From positions 1,054,001-1,118,000 of the forward strand of contig NZ_SJJZ01000001.1 of assembly GCF_004331345.1 (NCBI RefSeq): a DNA stretch of 64,000 nt, written 5' to 3'. The translations under genes and the position numbers were made by a program. The stretch's first letter is position 1. The number at the start of each line of letters is the position of its first letter. Under the pieces are notes generated by a model, which searched no databases, was not told the origin of the DNA, and saw nothing but the letters and a program-made list of their open reading frames with translations. The DNA is from Kribbella soli (GTDB lineage: Bacteria; Actinomycetota; Actinomycetes; Propionibacteriales; Kribbellaceae). This document shows positions 26,006 to 34,408 of the stretch, piece after piece.

Positions 26006-27259
26006 GTGACGACATCTGTCGGCCCGGAGATCCTGCCCGGCACCCGCGAGTACCAATGGGTGGCCGCCATCGTGGACGCAGTAGAACGCCGCACCGGCCG
26101 CCCCTCCTCCTGGAACCGCCAGCTGTTCGAGGAGCTCGGCGACACAACCGGGACGGCGCAGATCGACGGACCGATGACGATCCGCCGGGACGTCATCGAC
26201 GCGGTGATGCACGCGTACGACGCGACCGGGCCGCTGAGCCTCAAGGAAACCGGCGCGGCCCGGGTCGGCGCGATGCACGTGGTCCACGAGACCGATCACC
26301 ACCAGAACTCGGTGGGCGACGAGACCGCGCCGGACGCCGTGGCCTACACGTCGCCGGAGGGCGTGGCCCTGACCGAGGGGCTCGCGGACATCAACCGGGA
26401 CCGGGTCGTCAACCAGGTCATCGAAGACATCGGCATGGACAAAGCGGTTCCGCGGATCAACAACCTGACGGCCAGGACCTTCTACGCCGGGTATCAGACC
26501 GGCGTACAGGGTGTGCTGGACGGCCTGCAGCAGATCAGCGGCCGGTCGCCGGAAGAGGTCCTGGCCGCTGTCGACCGGGCGCCGTTCGCGCAGCGGTACA
26601 ACGCGATGGCCGACGTGGTGATCGACTCGCGGCTGGACGGTTTGATGCCGCCGGAGCACCGGTCGCAGATCCGCCTCCGGCTGACCCGGCCGCTGCGCGA
26701 GGAGCTTGCGAAGCTCGCGGACTACGACCCGAAGACCGACCTCCCGAACGAGCTGTCGGACCAGGCGGGCGGTCTAGCCGGGACAGCTGTGCAACGCCTG
26801 GAAAGCGAGCTGGCCGACATCGAACGCCACTACCAGCGGCACGGCGACAACCCGCCACGGATGCCGATGTCGCCCGAGCAGCGGGGCCTCGTCGAGCGGA
26901 TCGAAACCCACTACGGCCGCCCGTCCACTCTGGAAACCGACCACCTACGCCAGTTCCTCACTGCCCATTCGACCGCCTCCGTCCGACCCACGCCGGCAGC
27001 AGCCGCACCAACCACCGGCCCAGCAACAGTTGCGGCCGACGCTGGGCGTGGAGCAGCAGCTGCCGCAGGAGGAGGAGCCGCAGCCGGGGGTGGGGCTGCA
27101 GCTGGAGGAGGTGCTGCTGCCGGAGGTGGGGCTGCGGCTGGAGCCGGGGCTGCGGCTGGAGGTGCTGCCGCGAGTGGTGCAGCTGCCGGGGTGGCCTGGG
27201 GTGGGTGGCGTGCTGACAGGTCTCGCCCGGGCGGTAGTCGACCCTTTGGAAAGGAATGA
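26006..27259 (+). CDS. Zincin-like (HExxH) hypothetical protein with low-complexity tail
   Basis: 417 residues, not a named family to me. The motif HVVHETDHH (His94-Glu95, His98) is an HExxH zinc site, and ALTEGLAD (Glu124) resembles the third ligand region of gluzincins; a metallopeptidase activity is inferred. A helical region follows (residues 130-330). The last 70 or so residues are Ala/Gly-rich, but the DNA there has better codon structure in another frame (see findings). Start: GTG at 26006; a GTG at 25997 is also possible, and TTATCGT 7 nt upstream would suit a leaderless transcript. It has a degenerate paralogue two genes downstream. No signal peptide. Confidence 0.75.
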   Translation: MTTSVGPEILPGTREYQWVAAIVDAVERRTGRPSSWNRQLFEELGDTTGTAQIDGPMTIRRDVIDAVMHAYDATGPLSLKETGAARVGAMHVVHETDHHQNSVGDETAPDAVAYTSPEGVALTEGLADINRDRVVNQVIEDIGMDKAVPRINNLTARTFYAGYQTGVQGVLDGLQQISGRSPEEVLAAVDRAPFAQRYNAMADVVIDSRLDGLMPPEHRSQIRLRLTRPLREELAKLADYDPKTDLPNELSDQAGGLAGTAVQRLESELADIERHYQRHGDNPPRMPMSPEQRGLVERIETHYGRPSTLETDHLRQFLTAHSTASVRPTPAAAAPTTGPATVAADAGRGAAAAAGGGAAAGGGAAAGGGAAAGGGAAAGAGAAAGGAAASGAAAGVAWGGWRADRSRPGGSRPFGKE

Positions 27260-27268
27260 TCGGCAGGG

Positions 27269-27478
27269 ATGGACGCCTATCGTGAAGCGCAGCGGATGTA
27301 CGCCGAAGTCATGATGTCGACTGCCTCCGGGCAGGAGCTGGTCGCCGAGCTCGAGCGGACGCTCCAGCGGATCGGTGAACTGCTGCCACAAGCGGCGCCG
27401 GAGCAGCGTTCCGCCCTACTGCTGATGAACAGCTCGCTCGCGGAACGGCTTGCCGGGCTGCCGAAGGAGAGCCGATGA
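27269..27478 (+). CDS. Small helical protein between the two zincin-like paralogues
   Basis: 69 residues, predicted almost entirely helical: MDAYREAQRMYAEVMMSTAS, then ELVAELERTLQRIGELLPQ and SALLLMNSSLAERLAGLPKE, with leucine spacing that suits a coiled coil or helical hairpin. It starts 9 nt after the first gene, with GGAAAGGA upstream, and its stop overlaps the next ATG (ATGA). Could be a partner or chaperone of the flanking proteins; function unknown. Confidence 0.7.
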   Translation: MDAYREAQRMYAEVMMSTASGQELVAELERTLQRIGELLPQAAPEQRSALLLMNSSLAERLAGLPKESR

Positions 27479-28644
27479 ACGAGGTCCTCGAGCGCGGACC
27501 GGAGATCCCCGCCGGTACCTGGGAGCACGACTGGGTCTCGTCGGTCGTCGCCAAGGCCGCGGAGTACGCCGGCCGGCCCTCCCGCTGGAACGGGAAGCTG
27601 TACGAGCAGCCCGGACCGGTCGCAGGCATCTGCCTTCCTGACGGCAGCATGACGATCAGCCGCGAACACGTGCTCGACCCGGCCCGCCCCGCCTACACCT
27701 CAGATCGAACACTGACTCACGACGAGCGGTTCGCGGCGGCAAGCGCGACCACGATGGCGGTGTTCAATGCACGGCTCTCGATGTCCGAGGTAGGGGACGA
27801 CAGCGTGCCGGGCGCGACACCGATCCAGTCGCTCGAGGACGTCGCGCTCGAGAACGCACGGTGCGACCAGTTCAGCCGGGAGTACAGCGGCCGGATCGCC
27901 GAGAGCATGACCGAACAGTCGCTGCCCTTGGGCGCTCAGGCTCCGGCGTTCCCGGCATACTCGGCGGCCACGGACCGGCTGATGTACTCGCTGGGCGGCG
28001 ACCTCGGGATGAATCGCGACCAGCTCGGCGACCTCATCGACAGCACCGCGCGGACGCAGCGGTTCAACGCGATCGCCGACCGGGCGCTCGACCGTCAGGT
28101 GGGCGGGCTGATCCCGGAGTCGCACCGCGCCCAACTGCGCGAGGACCTGACCGGGCCGCTCCGCCGCGGACTCGGCGGCCTCACGATGACGGAGATGAGC
28201 GAACTCACGAACCCCGGGTCGAAACAGAGGTGGGGCTGGGACTCGGGACAGGTGACCGCGACGGAGTTCGGCTCGAACCTGGACGACATCACGGACCATT
28301 ACGAGTCCTGGAACGCGGAGCACCCGGACATCGAGCCGCCGGAGCTGCCGGACTCGCTGCGCGACACGTTCCGCGACCGCGAGGAAGCGACCCGGCAGGA
28401 CTGGGCCAGTAAGGGCTGGCCGGCGCAGCGACCGGTCGCGGGGCGCGAGAAGGAGTACTACGAGCGGCTGCCGGAGCAGCTGTACCCGAACGCGCGCGAG
28501 CAGGAGATCGCCAAGCTGCAGCAGTTCCTTTGGTCGCACACGGCGCCGAGCCAGCGCAATGACTCGGCAGTCGACGCCGGCGGGCGGCCCGACAACGTCC
28601 GGCAGATCGGCTCGGCCCGCAAGCCCGACCGCGGGATCGAGTGA
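27475..28644 (+). CDS. Degenerate paralogue of the zincin-like protein
   Basis: 389 residues. It aligns with the 26006-27259 product over most of its length: GTWEHDWVSSVVAKAAEYAGRPSRWNGKLYEQPG with GTREYQWVAAIVDAVERRTGRPSSWNRQLFEELG, and TQRFNAIADRALDRQVGGLIPESHRAQL with AQRYNAMADVVIDSRLDGLMPPEHRSQI. Where the first has HVVHETDHHQNSVGD, this one has AVFNARLSMSEVGD, and VALTEGLAD becomes VALENARCD, so the zinc ligands are gone. Probably a catalytically dead copy with a binding or immunity-like role (inference). Translationally coupled to the 69-residue protein. Ends two bases before the convergent 28646 gene. Confidence 0.78.
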   Translation: MNEVLERGPEIPAGTWEHDWVSSVVAKAAEYAGRPSRWNGKLYEQPGPVAGICLPDGSMTISREHVLDPARPAYTSDRTLTHDERFAAASATTMAVFNARLSMSEVGDDSVPGATPIQSLEDVALENARCDQFSREYSGRIAESMTEQSLPLGAQAPAFPAYSAATDRLMYSLGGDLGMNRDQLGDLIDSTARTQRFNAIADRALDRQVGGLIPESHRAQLREDLTGPLRRGLGGLTMTEMSELTNPGSKQRWGWDSGQVTATEFGSNLDDITDHYESWNAEHPDIEPPELPDSLRDTFRDREEATRQDWASKGWPAQRPVAGREKEYYERLPEQLYPNAREQEIAKLQQFLWSHTAPSQRNDSAVDAGGRPDNVRQIGSARKPDRGIE

Positions 28645-28645
28645 G

Positions 28646-29410
28646 CTACCAGTCCTTGAGAGCGCTCAGGTAGGTGCCGCCGGACGGGCGGACAGTGCCC
28701 GTCATGAACAGCTTCAGCGGCGCGGAGTACAGCCCGTAGACGTGGCTACCGGTGAAGAAGCCGGCCGACGTACACCCGTCGTACACGACCCAGATCTCCT
28801 TGACCCCGGCTGCGGTGGTGAAGCGGAGCGCGATCGCCTCGGACGGCTTGGCAGCCTGCGGAGCGCACTTGAACACCGGCAGGCCCGGGTTCCGCTCCGG
28901 GAGCACCTTGATCGCGTCAACCACCTGCTGCGCAACGGCAGCGTCGAACTCCTGCTGTCCGAGCAGACCGCCCTGGCCCGTGCTGTAACGGCACGCGCGC
29001 AGACCGGTCACCTGAGTGCTCAGGTCGAGCCCGGTCCCTGTCGGTACGTCGTTCGGCGCCGCGGCCTGCTGGATCGGGTGCTGGACCGGACAGCTTGCCT
29101 TCTCGGACTCGGAGTTCGGCACTATGCCCTGTGAGGGCCGCTCCGCTGAGGCAGCCTTGCCCTCGGAAGCAGAGTCACTGCTGGTGGCGACTGGTGACTC
29201 ACCACCAAGCAGCCCCCACACACCACCAACGGCCGCAACCACCAGCACTGCACCAGCAGCCATCGACAACGCCTGCCGGCGGCGGTGCACCCGTCGACGT
29301 GCTTCACGCGCCAGACCGGTCTTCTCCATCCCCTGGGCGCCCGCGTGGTCCTGGAACGCAGAGGTGATCTTGGGGCCGAGCTCCTGCTCAGGGTCGTGCT
29401 GCTCAGGCAT
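28646..29410 (-). CDS. Membrane-anchored protein cotranscribed with sigma factor (anti-sigma-like position)
   Basis: 254 residues. A basic cytoplasmic N-terminus (about 1-47, AREARRRVHRRRQ), one membrane span (ALSMAAGAVLVVAAVGGVWGLLG), then a Ser/Glu-rich tether and an outside domain with four Cys (in KASCPVQ, RACRYS, VFKCAPQ, DGCTSAG), enough for two disulfides. The start overlaps the sigma gene stop by 8 nt (ATGCCTGA). Position and topology suit an anti-sigma or sensor role, but no ZAS zinc motif is visible, so this is inference. Confidence 0.75.
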   Translation of the reverse strand: MPEQHDPEQELGPKITSAFQDHAGAQGMEKTGLAREARRRVHRRRQALSMAAGAVLVVAAVGGVWGLLGGESPVATSSDSASEGKAASAERPSQGIVPNSESEKASCPVQHPIQQAAAPNDVPTGTGLDLSTQVTGLRACRYSTGQGGLLGQQEFDAAVAQQVVDAIKVLPERNPGLPVFKCAPQAAKPSEAIALRFTTAAGVKEIWVVYDGCTSAGFFTGSHVYGLYSAPLKLFMTGTVRPSGGTYLSALKDW

Positions 29411-29936
29411 CCTCGGCTCCTTCCGTGCTCAGTGTGGTCTTCAACGCGGCCAGTGCTCGGTGTACGTGCGACCGCGCAGTCGCCTCCGCGCAGTGCAGCA
29501 GCTGGGCGATCTCGGCGTACGACAGCTCCTCGTAGAACCGCAGTACGACGGCAGCTCGCTGCTTGTCCGGGAGCGTCGCGCACAGGTCCCAGATGGCATC
29601 CGCCTCCGCGCGGGCCGCCGTACCGTCCGAAACGGCGCGCGCCGTGCGCACCGGGTCGTCGACCGGCGACTCCCGCCGGCGGAACCGCCGCCACCAGGAG
29701 ATGTGCGCGTTCACCACCATCCGCTTCACGTACGCCTCGGGGTCGTCGGCACGGCTCACCCGGCCCCACCGCGCGCACGCCGTCGTCAGAGCGTCCTGTA
29801 CGGCGTCCTCGGCCAGGGTCGAGTCGCCCGTGAGGACATACGCGAACCGCAGCAGGGCATCCGCCTTCTCGGTGACCCACGCCTCGAAGTCGAGCGGCCC
29901 CGTCCGAACCTCAGCTGCCGCCAAGACTGCCTCCAT
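29403..29936 (-). CDS. ECF sigma factor, SigE family
   Basis: 177 residues. Region 2 includes FEAWVTEKADALLRFAYVLTGDSTLAEDAVQDALTTACARW; region 4 includes LPDKQRAAVVLRFYEELSYAEIAQLLHCAEATARSHVHRAL. This pattern matches the actinobacterial SigE-type ECF family. ATG at 29936 has GAGGGG close upstream; a longer frame would run into the toxin gene. The partner membrane protein is coupled downstream. The regulon is unknown; region 2.4 and 4.2 carry no obvious damage. Confidence 0.88.
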   Translation of the reverse strand: MEAVLAAAEVRTGPLDFEAWVTEKADALLRFAYVLTGDSTLAEDAVQDALTTACARWGRVSRADDPEAYVKRMVVNAHISWWRRFRRRESPVDDPVRTARAVSDGTAARAEADAIWDLCATLPDKQRAAVVLRFYEELSYAEIAQLLHCAEATARSHVHRALAALKTTLSTEGAEDA

Positions 29937-29994
29937 ACCCCTCAGGACGCCCGTGTGCCGCTGTCCGTTGCAGTACGACACGGTCCGGCCGAGG

Positions 29995-31872
29995 TCACCG
30001 AGCCAACCGACCGTTGTCTCCGCCACCGCGCTCGTCACGAGACGCACCCTGTCCCCGATGCGGCCGCTGCTCACCCTCAGCTTGGGAGTGCGCCTCGACC
30101 ACAGGCACAGAAATACCAGACGCAGGGCTCTGCTCAGCCTGCAACCGCACCGCAAACTGCTCCCAGTCATGCCCCTGCCGCGGATCCGGAGCATGCCGAG
30201 GCGTCGGGTTCACCACTTGCGGCGGTTGCTGCGGCTGCTGCGGCTGCTGCGGCAACTGCTGGGGCGTCTGCTGATGCGGTGCGTGCTGCGGCGGCGGGAC
30301 CTGCTGCTGACCCACTGCCCGCGGCCCACCCTGCACCCCCGCCGCCCACCGCGTGTCCTGCGAACCAGCCACCGCCTGCTGCTGCGCCCACGACGTCTGC
30401 TGGGGATGCTGCGGTTGCTGGGGATGCTGGCTCGGTTGCTGGGGATGCTGAGGTAGGTGCTCTGGTTGCGCGGGTTGCGCGGGTTGCGCGGGTTGCGCGG
30501 GTTGCTGGGGCTGCTGGGCCCAAACCTGCCCCGGTTGCTGCGGCTGCTGCGGCTGCTGCGGCTGAGCCTGCTGGGGTCGAACGGCTTGTTGCCCAGTCTG
30601 CTGCGCCCACGGCGGCTGCTGCGGCTGCTGCTGCGTCGCCTGCTCCTGCCACGACTGGGCCACATGCTGCTGATGCGGAGCATGCCGCGGCGGCGGAGGC
30701 ATCTGCTTCGGCTGCTGCGGTTGGGTGGGTTGCTGCGGCTGCTGCTGAGCCTGCTGGGGCCGAACAGCTTGCTGCCCAGACGGCTGCTGGGGCTGCTGGC
30801 TCGGTTGCTGGCCCCAGCCCCGTCCCGCTTGCTGAGTCTGCTGCGCTGGTTGCTGGGGCTGCTGCTGCCAGACCTGGTTCGGGTGTTGTGTGGGTTGCTG
30901 CGGAACGGCTTGTGGTTGCTGGGCCGGTTGCTGGGCGGCTTGGGCTCTGGCGGCTTCGGCTTGGGCTTTTTGGGTGGCTAGGCGTTGGTGCTCGGCTATT
31001 TTGGGCGCGGCTGTTTGGTGGAGTTTGGCCAGGAGGCGATTGCCCTCCGGGGTGGCCATCAGGGGCATCGCCTTGAAGTGGTCCTTGAGCGGCCGGCTGG
31101 CGAGGGCGGCGAGCCTGTTGTAGCCGCGGACGAAGTGGTTGACCTCCCGGTCGGTCCACGGCCGGTTCCGCTCGGTCTCGATGGCCCAGCGGCTCGACCC
31201 GAGCTGGTGCCGCCAGACGCCGTTCTTCTGCTCGTTCGTGAACACCGGCTCGGCCTCGCCCCGCCGGTACACGTGCACGGCATCGGCGGCCCCCTCCGCC
31301 TCGATCGCATCAGCCGTGTCCAGCATGTCCCGGTAGAGCTGATCGTGCTGCGCCGCATCGATCCACCGCCCGTACCCGACCTCCTGCCGGCTGTCGTTGA
31401 ACCGCTCCATGATCCCGAGCTGGCTCTGCGACTCGTGCACCGCGGCGAACGCGACCTCGACCCGGTACCCCTTCTCCTGGAACGACCGCATCAGCTCGAG
31501 GTTGCCGATCGGGTACGGCACGACGACGTCCATCCGCCGTTCCTGCACGTCGTGCAGCGCCCACCCACGCCACTGCGCCGCGTCCTCCGCGTGGCCCACC
31601 GTCGCGCTGTAGTCGTCGTCGAGCGCCGCACCCGCATACTCGGGGTGCTTCTCGAGCAGCTCGTCGTGGTCGAGGACGTACGCCTTCTTCAGACCGAGGC
31701 GATCCATCGCCGCCGCCTGCATGGTCGTCTTGCCCGCGCCGGGCTGCCCGATGATGAACAGCACAGTGGGCTGCTGCCGCCACGGCGGGCGCCCGCGGCC
31801 GTGCTGGGCGAGTCCAGGCCGGATCCGCCGCTGGTAGAACTCCCCCAGCTTCTCCTTCGACAGCCGGCTCAT
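29995..31872 (-). CDS. Zeta-type toxin kinase with long Pro/Gln-rich tail
   Basis: 625 residues. The N-terminal zeta/AAA-like kinase domain (about 1-260) has Walker A IIGQPGAGKTT (41-50), an Asp in VLDHDELLEKHPEY, and ESQSQLGIMERFNDSRQEVGYGRW. Zeta toxins phosphorylate UDP-N-acetylglucosamine-type sugars and block wall synthesis. After residue 315 the protein becomes a Pro/Gln/Ala-rich low-complexity region to about 570, with repeats such as PAQ and two copies of QQAVRPQQAQ, then a short mixed C-terminus. The 29995-31872 gene overlaps its upstream partner by 4 nt (ATGA). The tail keeps one frame with G/C at third positions, so it is truly coding. Confidence 0.87.
   Translation of the reverse strand: MSRLSKEKLGEFYQRRIRPGLAQHGRGRPPWRQQPTVLFIIGQPGAGKTTMQAAAMDRLGLKKAYVLDHDELLEKHPEYAGAALDDDYSATVGHAEDAAQWRGWALHDVQERRMDVVVPYPIGNLELMRSFQEKGYRVEVAFAAVHESQSQLGIMERFNDSRQEVGYGRWIDAAQHDQLYRDMLDTADAIEAEGAADAVHVYRRGEAEPVFTNEQKNGVWRHQLGSSRWAIETERNRPWTDREVNHFVRGYNRLAALASRPLKDHFKAMPLMATPEGNRLLAKLHQTAAPKIAEHQRLATQKAQAEAARAQAAQQPAQQPQAVPQQPTQHPNQVWQQQPQQPAQQTQQAGRGWGQQPSQQPQQPSGQQAVRPQQAQQQPQQPTQPQQPKQMPPPPRHAPHQQHVAQSWQEQATQQQPQQPPWAQQTGQQAVRPQQAQPQQPQQPQQPGQVWAQQPQQPAQPAQPAQPAQPEHLPQHPQQPSQHPQQPQHPQQTSWAQQQAVAGSQDTRWAAGVQGGPRAVGQQQVPPPQHAPHQQTPQQLPQQPQQPQQPPQVVNPTPRHAPDPRQGHDWEQFAVRLQAEQSPASGISVPVVEAHSQAEGEQRPHRGQGASRDERGGGDNGRLAR
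30160..30935. repeat. Low-complexity Pro/Gln-coding repeat region
   Basis: About 770 bp dominated by CAG/CCG codons (on the minus strand) inside the zeta-type gene. It contains four tandem copies of a 9-bp unit (GGTTGCGCG on the plus strand, near 30473-30510) encoding Pro-Ala-Gln. Likely prone to slippage. Confidence 0.85.
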
Positions 31873-32156
31873 TGCTGACCGGCGCGGACCCGGGCGAGTA
31901 GTTCGGGGAACTCCGCGTTGATCCGCGCGATCTCGGCCTTGTCGTCGGGCGACAGACCGCGCCGCAGCTCCTCGTACCCGGCCGACACGTCCGCCAGCCG
32001 ATCGGCCTCGGCGTCGTCACCGGCGTCGTCGGCGACACCGATGCGGGCGCTGTACGCCGCAATCACCGCACCGATGCGATTCCGCGCAGCCTCGAACGCC
32101 CGCTCGTCGTCGAACGACCAGTGCGGGTCCGGCTCCGTGCTCCCCGTTTCTGTCAT
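31869..32156 (-). CDS. Putative antitoxin of the zeta-type toxin
   Basis: 95 residues, acidic and helical: DDERAFEAARNRIGAVIAAY, EADRLADVSAGYEELRRGL and DKAEIARINAEFPELLARVRAG. It lies directly upstream of the zeta-type gene with an ATGA overlap, the arrangement of an antitoxin-toxin operon; classical epsilon antitoxins are of similar size and all-helical. No sequence match to epsilon is claimed. Its own promoter would lie in the short gap shared with the methyltransferase gene end (32157-32195). Confidence 0.72.
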   Translation of the reverse strand: MTETGSTEPDPHWSFDDERAFEAARNRIGAVIAAYSARIGVADDAGDDAEADRLADVSAGYEELRRGLSPDDKAEIARINAEFPELLARVRAGQQ

Positions 32157-32195
32157 CCCCGCGACGATATCCCGGACATGGATGCCTAAGGCAAA

Positions 32196-32795
32196 TTAAT
32201 CCCGGCGGGCCCGCAGGACCCGAAAACCCTTGGCGCTGCCCGTCCGCTCACATGGATAGCCCTGCTCGGTCATCCACCGCTGCAGGGAGTCACCACCCAG
32301 ATTCTTTCCGACAACGAACCGGGCGGTCCCACCCGGCGCGAGACGTCCCAGCCAGCGCAGCAGCATCTTGTGGAGTTCGGGTTTGCCGATGTGGATCGCC
32401 GGGTTCGACCAGATCTCGTCGAACCGCACATCCTCGGGTACGTCGTCCGGCAGCACCGCCCGCACCCGGTCCGCGACCCCCGCGGCCTTGGCGTTCTCCG
32501 CCGTCAGCTCGAGCGCGCGCGTGTTCACGTCGACCGCCCACACCGTTGCCTCCGGCACCTCCACCGCGAGTGCACACGCGATCGGCCCGTAGCCGGTTCC
32601 CAGGTCGAGGAACGTCCCGGCCTTACGCGGCGGCTCCACCTCCCGCAGCAACACCGCCGTACCGATGTCCAGCCGGTCCCGCGAGAACACTCCGGTCGCG
32701 GTGGTGAACGTGTACTCCCGTCCCCAGATCCGGGCCTCGACGGTACGTCGTACGTCCGCAGAGCCAGGCTCCGCCGAGAAGTAGTGGTCAGCCAC
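32196..32795 (-). CDS. RsmC-like class I SAM-dependent methyltransferase
   Basis: 199 residues. Motif [18 protein letters not shown], motif II acidic end [12 protein letters not shown], and motif [13 protein letters not shown], the NPP-like signature (here NPA) of rRNA guanine-N2 methyltransferases of the RsmC/RlmG group. rRNA is the likely substrate. The GTG start overlaps the truA stop by 8 nt (GTGGCTGA), so it is translationally coupled at the end of the alpha operon. Confidence 0.87.
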   Translation of the reverse strand: MADHYFSAEPGSADVRRTVEARIWGREYTFTTATGVFSRDRLDIGTAVLLREVEPPRKAGTFLDLGTGYGPIACALAVEVPEATVWAVDVNTRALELTAENAKAAGVADRVRAVLPDDVPEDVRFDEIWSNPAIHIGKPELHKMLLRWLGRLAPGGTARFVVGKNLGGDSLQRWMTEQGYPCERTGSAKGFRVLRARRD

Positions 32796-33600
32796 GCTGG
32801 TGCACCTCTCCCCTGACCTGACGGGCCTGCAATGCCCGTGCGGCCAGCTCGTCGTCGGCGGGATAGCGCACTTCCTCCAGGGTCAGCCCGTGCGCCGGCA
32901 GGACCGACACAGCCGAGTCCCGCACCTTCCCAGCCAGTACTGCGGCCGGCCACTCGACGTCCCGACGTCCGTCGCCCACGGGGATCATCGACCCCACCAG
33001 TGCCCGCACCATCGAGTGACAGAAGGCATCTGCGATCACAGTGCCCTCCAGCTGCCCTACACCGGTCCGCTGCCACGAGAACTCCAGCAGCGCGCGCACC
33101 GTGCTGGCGCCTTCCCGCTTCTTGCAGAACGCCGCGAAGTCGTGCTCTCCGAGCAGACCGGTCGCGGCAGCGTTCATACGATCCACATCCATCGGCCGCC
33201 CCACCCGCAGGACATGTCCGCGGGTGAGCGGGTCCCAGCCGGCCGGGTCGTCGCACAGCCGGTACACGTACCGCCGGGCCAGGGCGGAGAACCGGGCGTC
33301 AAAGCCCTCAGGAGCCGCCGTGACGGCCGTGACAGCTACATCCTCGGGCAGGACGCCGTTCAGTCCTCTCAAGAGCCTCAGCGGGTCCACAGCGCCTTCG
33401 ACGTCGACGTGGGTGACCTGTCCCCGGGCGTGGACGCCCGTGTCGGTCCGGCCGGCACACGTCACGGTCACCGGCTCCGGCAGTCGCAGTACGACGCGGA
33501 CCGCCTCTTCGAGCTCCCCCTGCACGGTACGGAGACCCTCCTGACGGGCCCACCCGTGAAAGGCCGCTCCGTCGTACCTCAGGTCAATCCGCCAACGCAC
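32788..33600 (-). CDS. truA: tRNA pseudouridine(38-40) synthase
   Basis: 270 residues. [19 protein letters not shown] at the N-terminus and [19 protein letters not shown] containing the catalytic Asp of the TruA family; later [12 protein letters not shown] and [17 protein letters not shown]. Modifies the anticodon stem-loop of tRNAs. It lies downstream of rplQ across a hairpin, as in many actinobacteria. Confidence 0.96.
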   Translation of the reverse strand: MRWRIDLRYDGAAFHGWARQEGLRTVQGELEEAVRVVLRLPEPVTVTCAGRTDTGVHARGQVTHVDVEGAVDPLRLLRGLNGVLPEDVAVTAVTAAPEGFDARFSALARRYVYRLCDDPAGWDPLTRGHVLRVGRPMDVDRMNAAATGLLGEHDFAAFCKKREGASTVRALLEFSWQRTGVGQLEGTVIADAFCHSMVRALVGSMIPVGDGRRDVEWPAAVLAGKVRDSAVSVLPAHGLTLEEVRYPADDELAARALQARQVRGEVHQRG

Positions 33601-33618
33601 ACGCCAATCTAACGCAGC

Positions 33619-33650
33619 AGAGCCCCCTCACCGCGCGGTGAGGGGGCTCT
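33619..33650. terminator. Terminator/attenuator hairpin between rplQ and truA
   Basis: A perfect 32-bp palindrome, AGAGCCCCCTCACCGC followed by its exact complement, 10 nt after the rplQ stop. No U-run, so it may terminate partially or protect mRNA ends. Confidence 0.8.
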
Positions 33651-33660
33651 GAAGGAGTAC

Positions 33661-34341
33661 TTACTTGTCGTCGTCCTCGGTCTCGCCGGCCTTGGCGAAG
33701 CCCGCGGCCTCGGCGTCAGCCTCGGTCTTGAACCAGACCTCGGCGACCGTCTGGTCGTACCACGGCGACTCGGTGGTGTGGTACTTCATCGAGTTCTCGT
33801 TGCCCTTGATGGTGAAGCCCTCGGGCGCAGAGCCGTCCTCGAGCGGGGCAGCGGAGTTGTCGAACTTGCCGGCCACGACGTCCTGAACCGGCGCGTCCTC
33901 GACCTTGTCCTCGACCTTGGTCTCGGCAGCCTTCTTGGCCGGAGCCTTCTTGGCAGCGGTCTTCTTCGCCTTCGGCGAGTCCGACAGCGCCTCGACCAGC
34001 TCGATCTTCACCATCGGGGCGTTGTCGCCCTTGCGCGGGCCGAGCTTGGTGATCCGGGTGTAGCCACCCGGGCGGTCGGCGTACCGCTCGCCGATCTCGG
34101 TGAAGAGCACGTGCACGACGCTCTTGTCCTTGATCCGCTTCATCACCTGGCGGCGCGAGTTGAGGTCACCACGCTTGGCCTTGGTGATCATCTGCTCCGC
34201 CAGCGGCTGCAGGCGCTTGGCCTTGGCCGCGGTGGTGGTGATGGCGCCGTGCTCGAACAGCGACGTCGCGAGGTTGCTGAGGATCAGCTTCTCGTGCGCC
34301 GGGCTGCCGCCCAGCCGGGCACCCTTGGTGGGGGTAGGCAT
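33661..34341 (-). CDS. rplQ: 50S ribosomal protein L17 with C-terminal sunset-like domain
   Basis: 226 residues; the L17 core is about the first 115 ([59 protein letters not shown]). It is followed by a Lys/Ala-rich linker ([18 protein letters not shown]) and a C-terminal segment, [20 protein letters not shown] then [20 protein letters not shown]. The last block looks like the small sunset domain seen in other actinobacterial proteins. Last of the rpoA operon before the hairpin. Confidence 0.95.
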   Translation of the reverse strand: MPTPTKGARLGGSPAHEKLILSNLATSLFEHGAITTTAAKAKRLQPLAEQMITKAKRGDLNSRRQVMKRIKDKSVVHVLFTEIGERYADRPGGYTRITKLGPRKGDNAPMVKIELVEALSDSPKAKKTAAKKAPAKKAAETKVEDKVEDAPVQDVVAGKFDNSAAPLEDGSAPEGFTIKGNENSMKYHTTESPWYDQTVAEVWFKTEADAEAAGFAKAGETEDDDK

Positions 34342-34408
34342 CTCATTACTCCAGGAATCTCAGGCCCGTCGGGCCGTTGAGGGTAGGGCCCGACGGGCCT
34401 TGGTCAGC

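Noticed and set aside
25952..26659. A much longer ABC-F protein reading through the divergent gene
   Set aside because: The extra 236 residues have no domain and lie antisense to a gene with good codon use; the ABC-F domain begins at the 25951 ATG.
27030..27314. Separate overlapping gene for the Leu/Pro/Glu-rich frame after the zincin-like gene
   Set aside because: No ribosome site and only a TTG start; better explained as the shifted continuation of the upstream gene.
30160..30935. Regular short repeats that might look like a CRISPR or satellite array
   Set aside because: The repeats are CAG/CCG codons of one open frame in the zeta-type gene; no constant repeat/variable spacer pattern.
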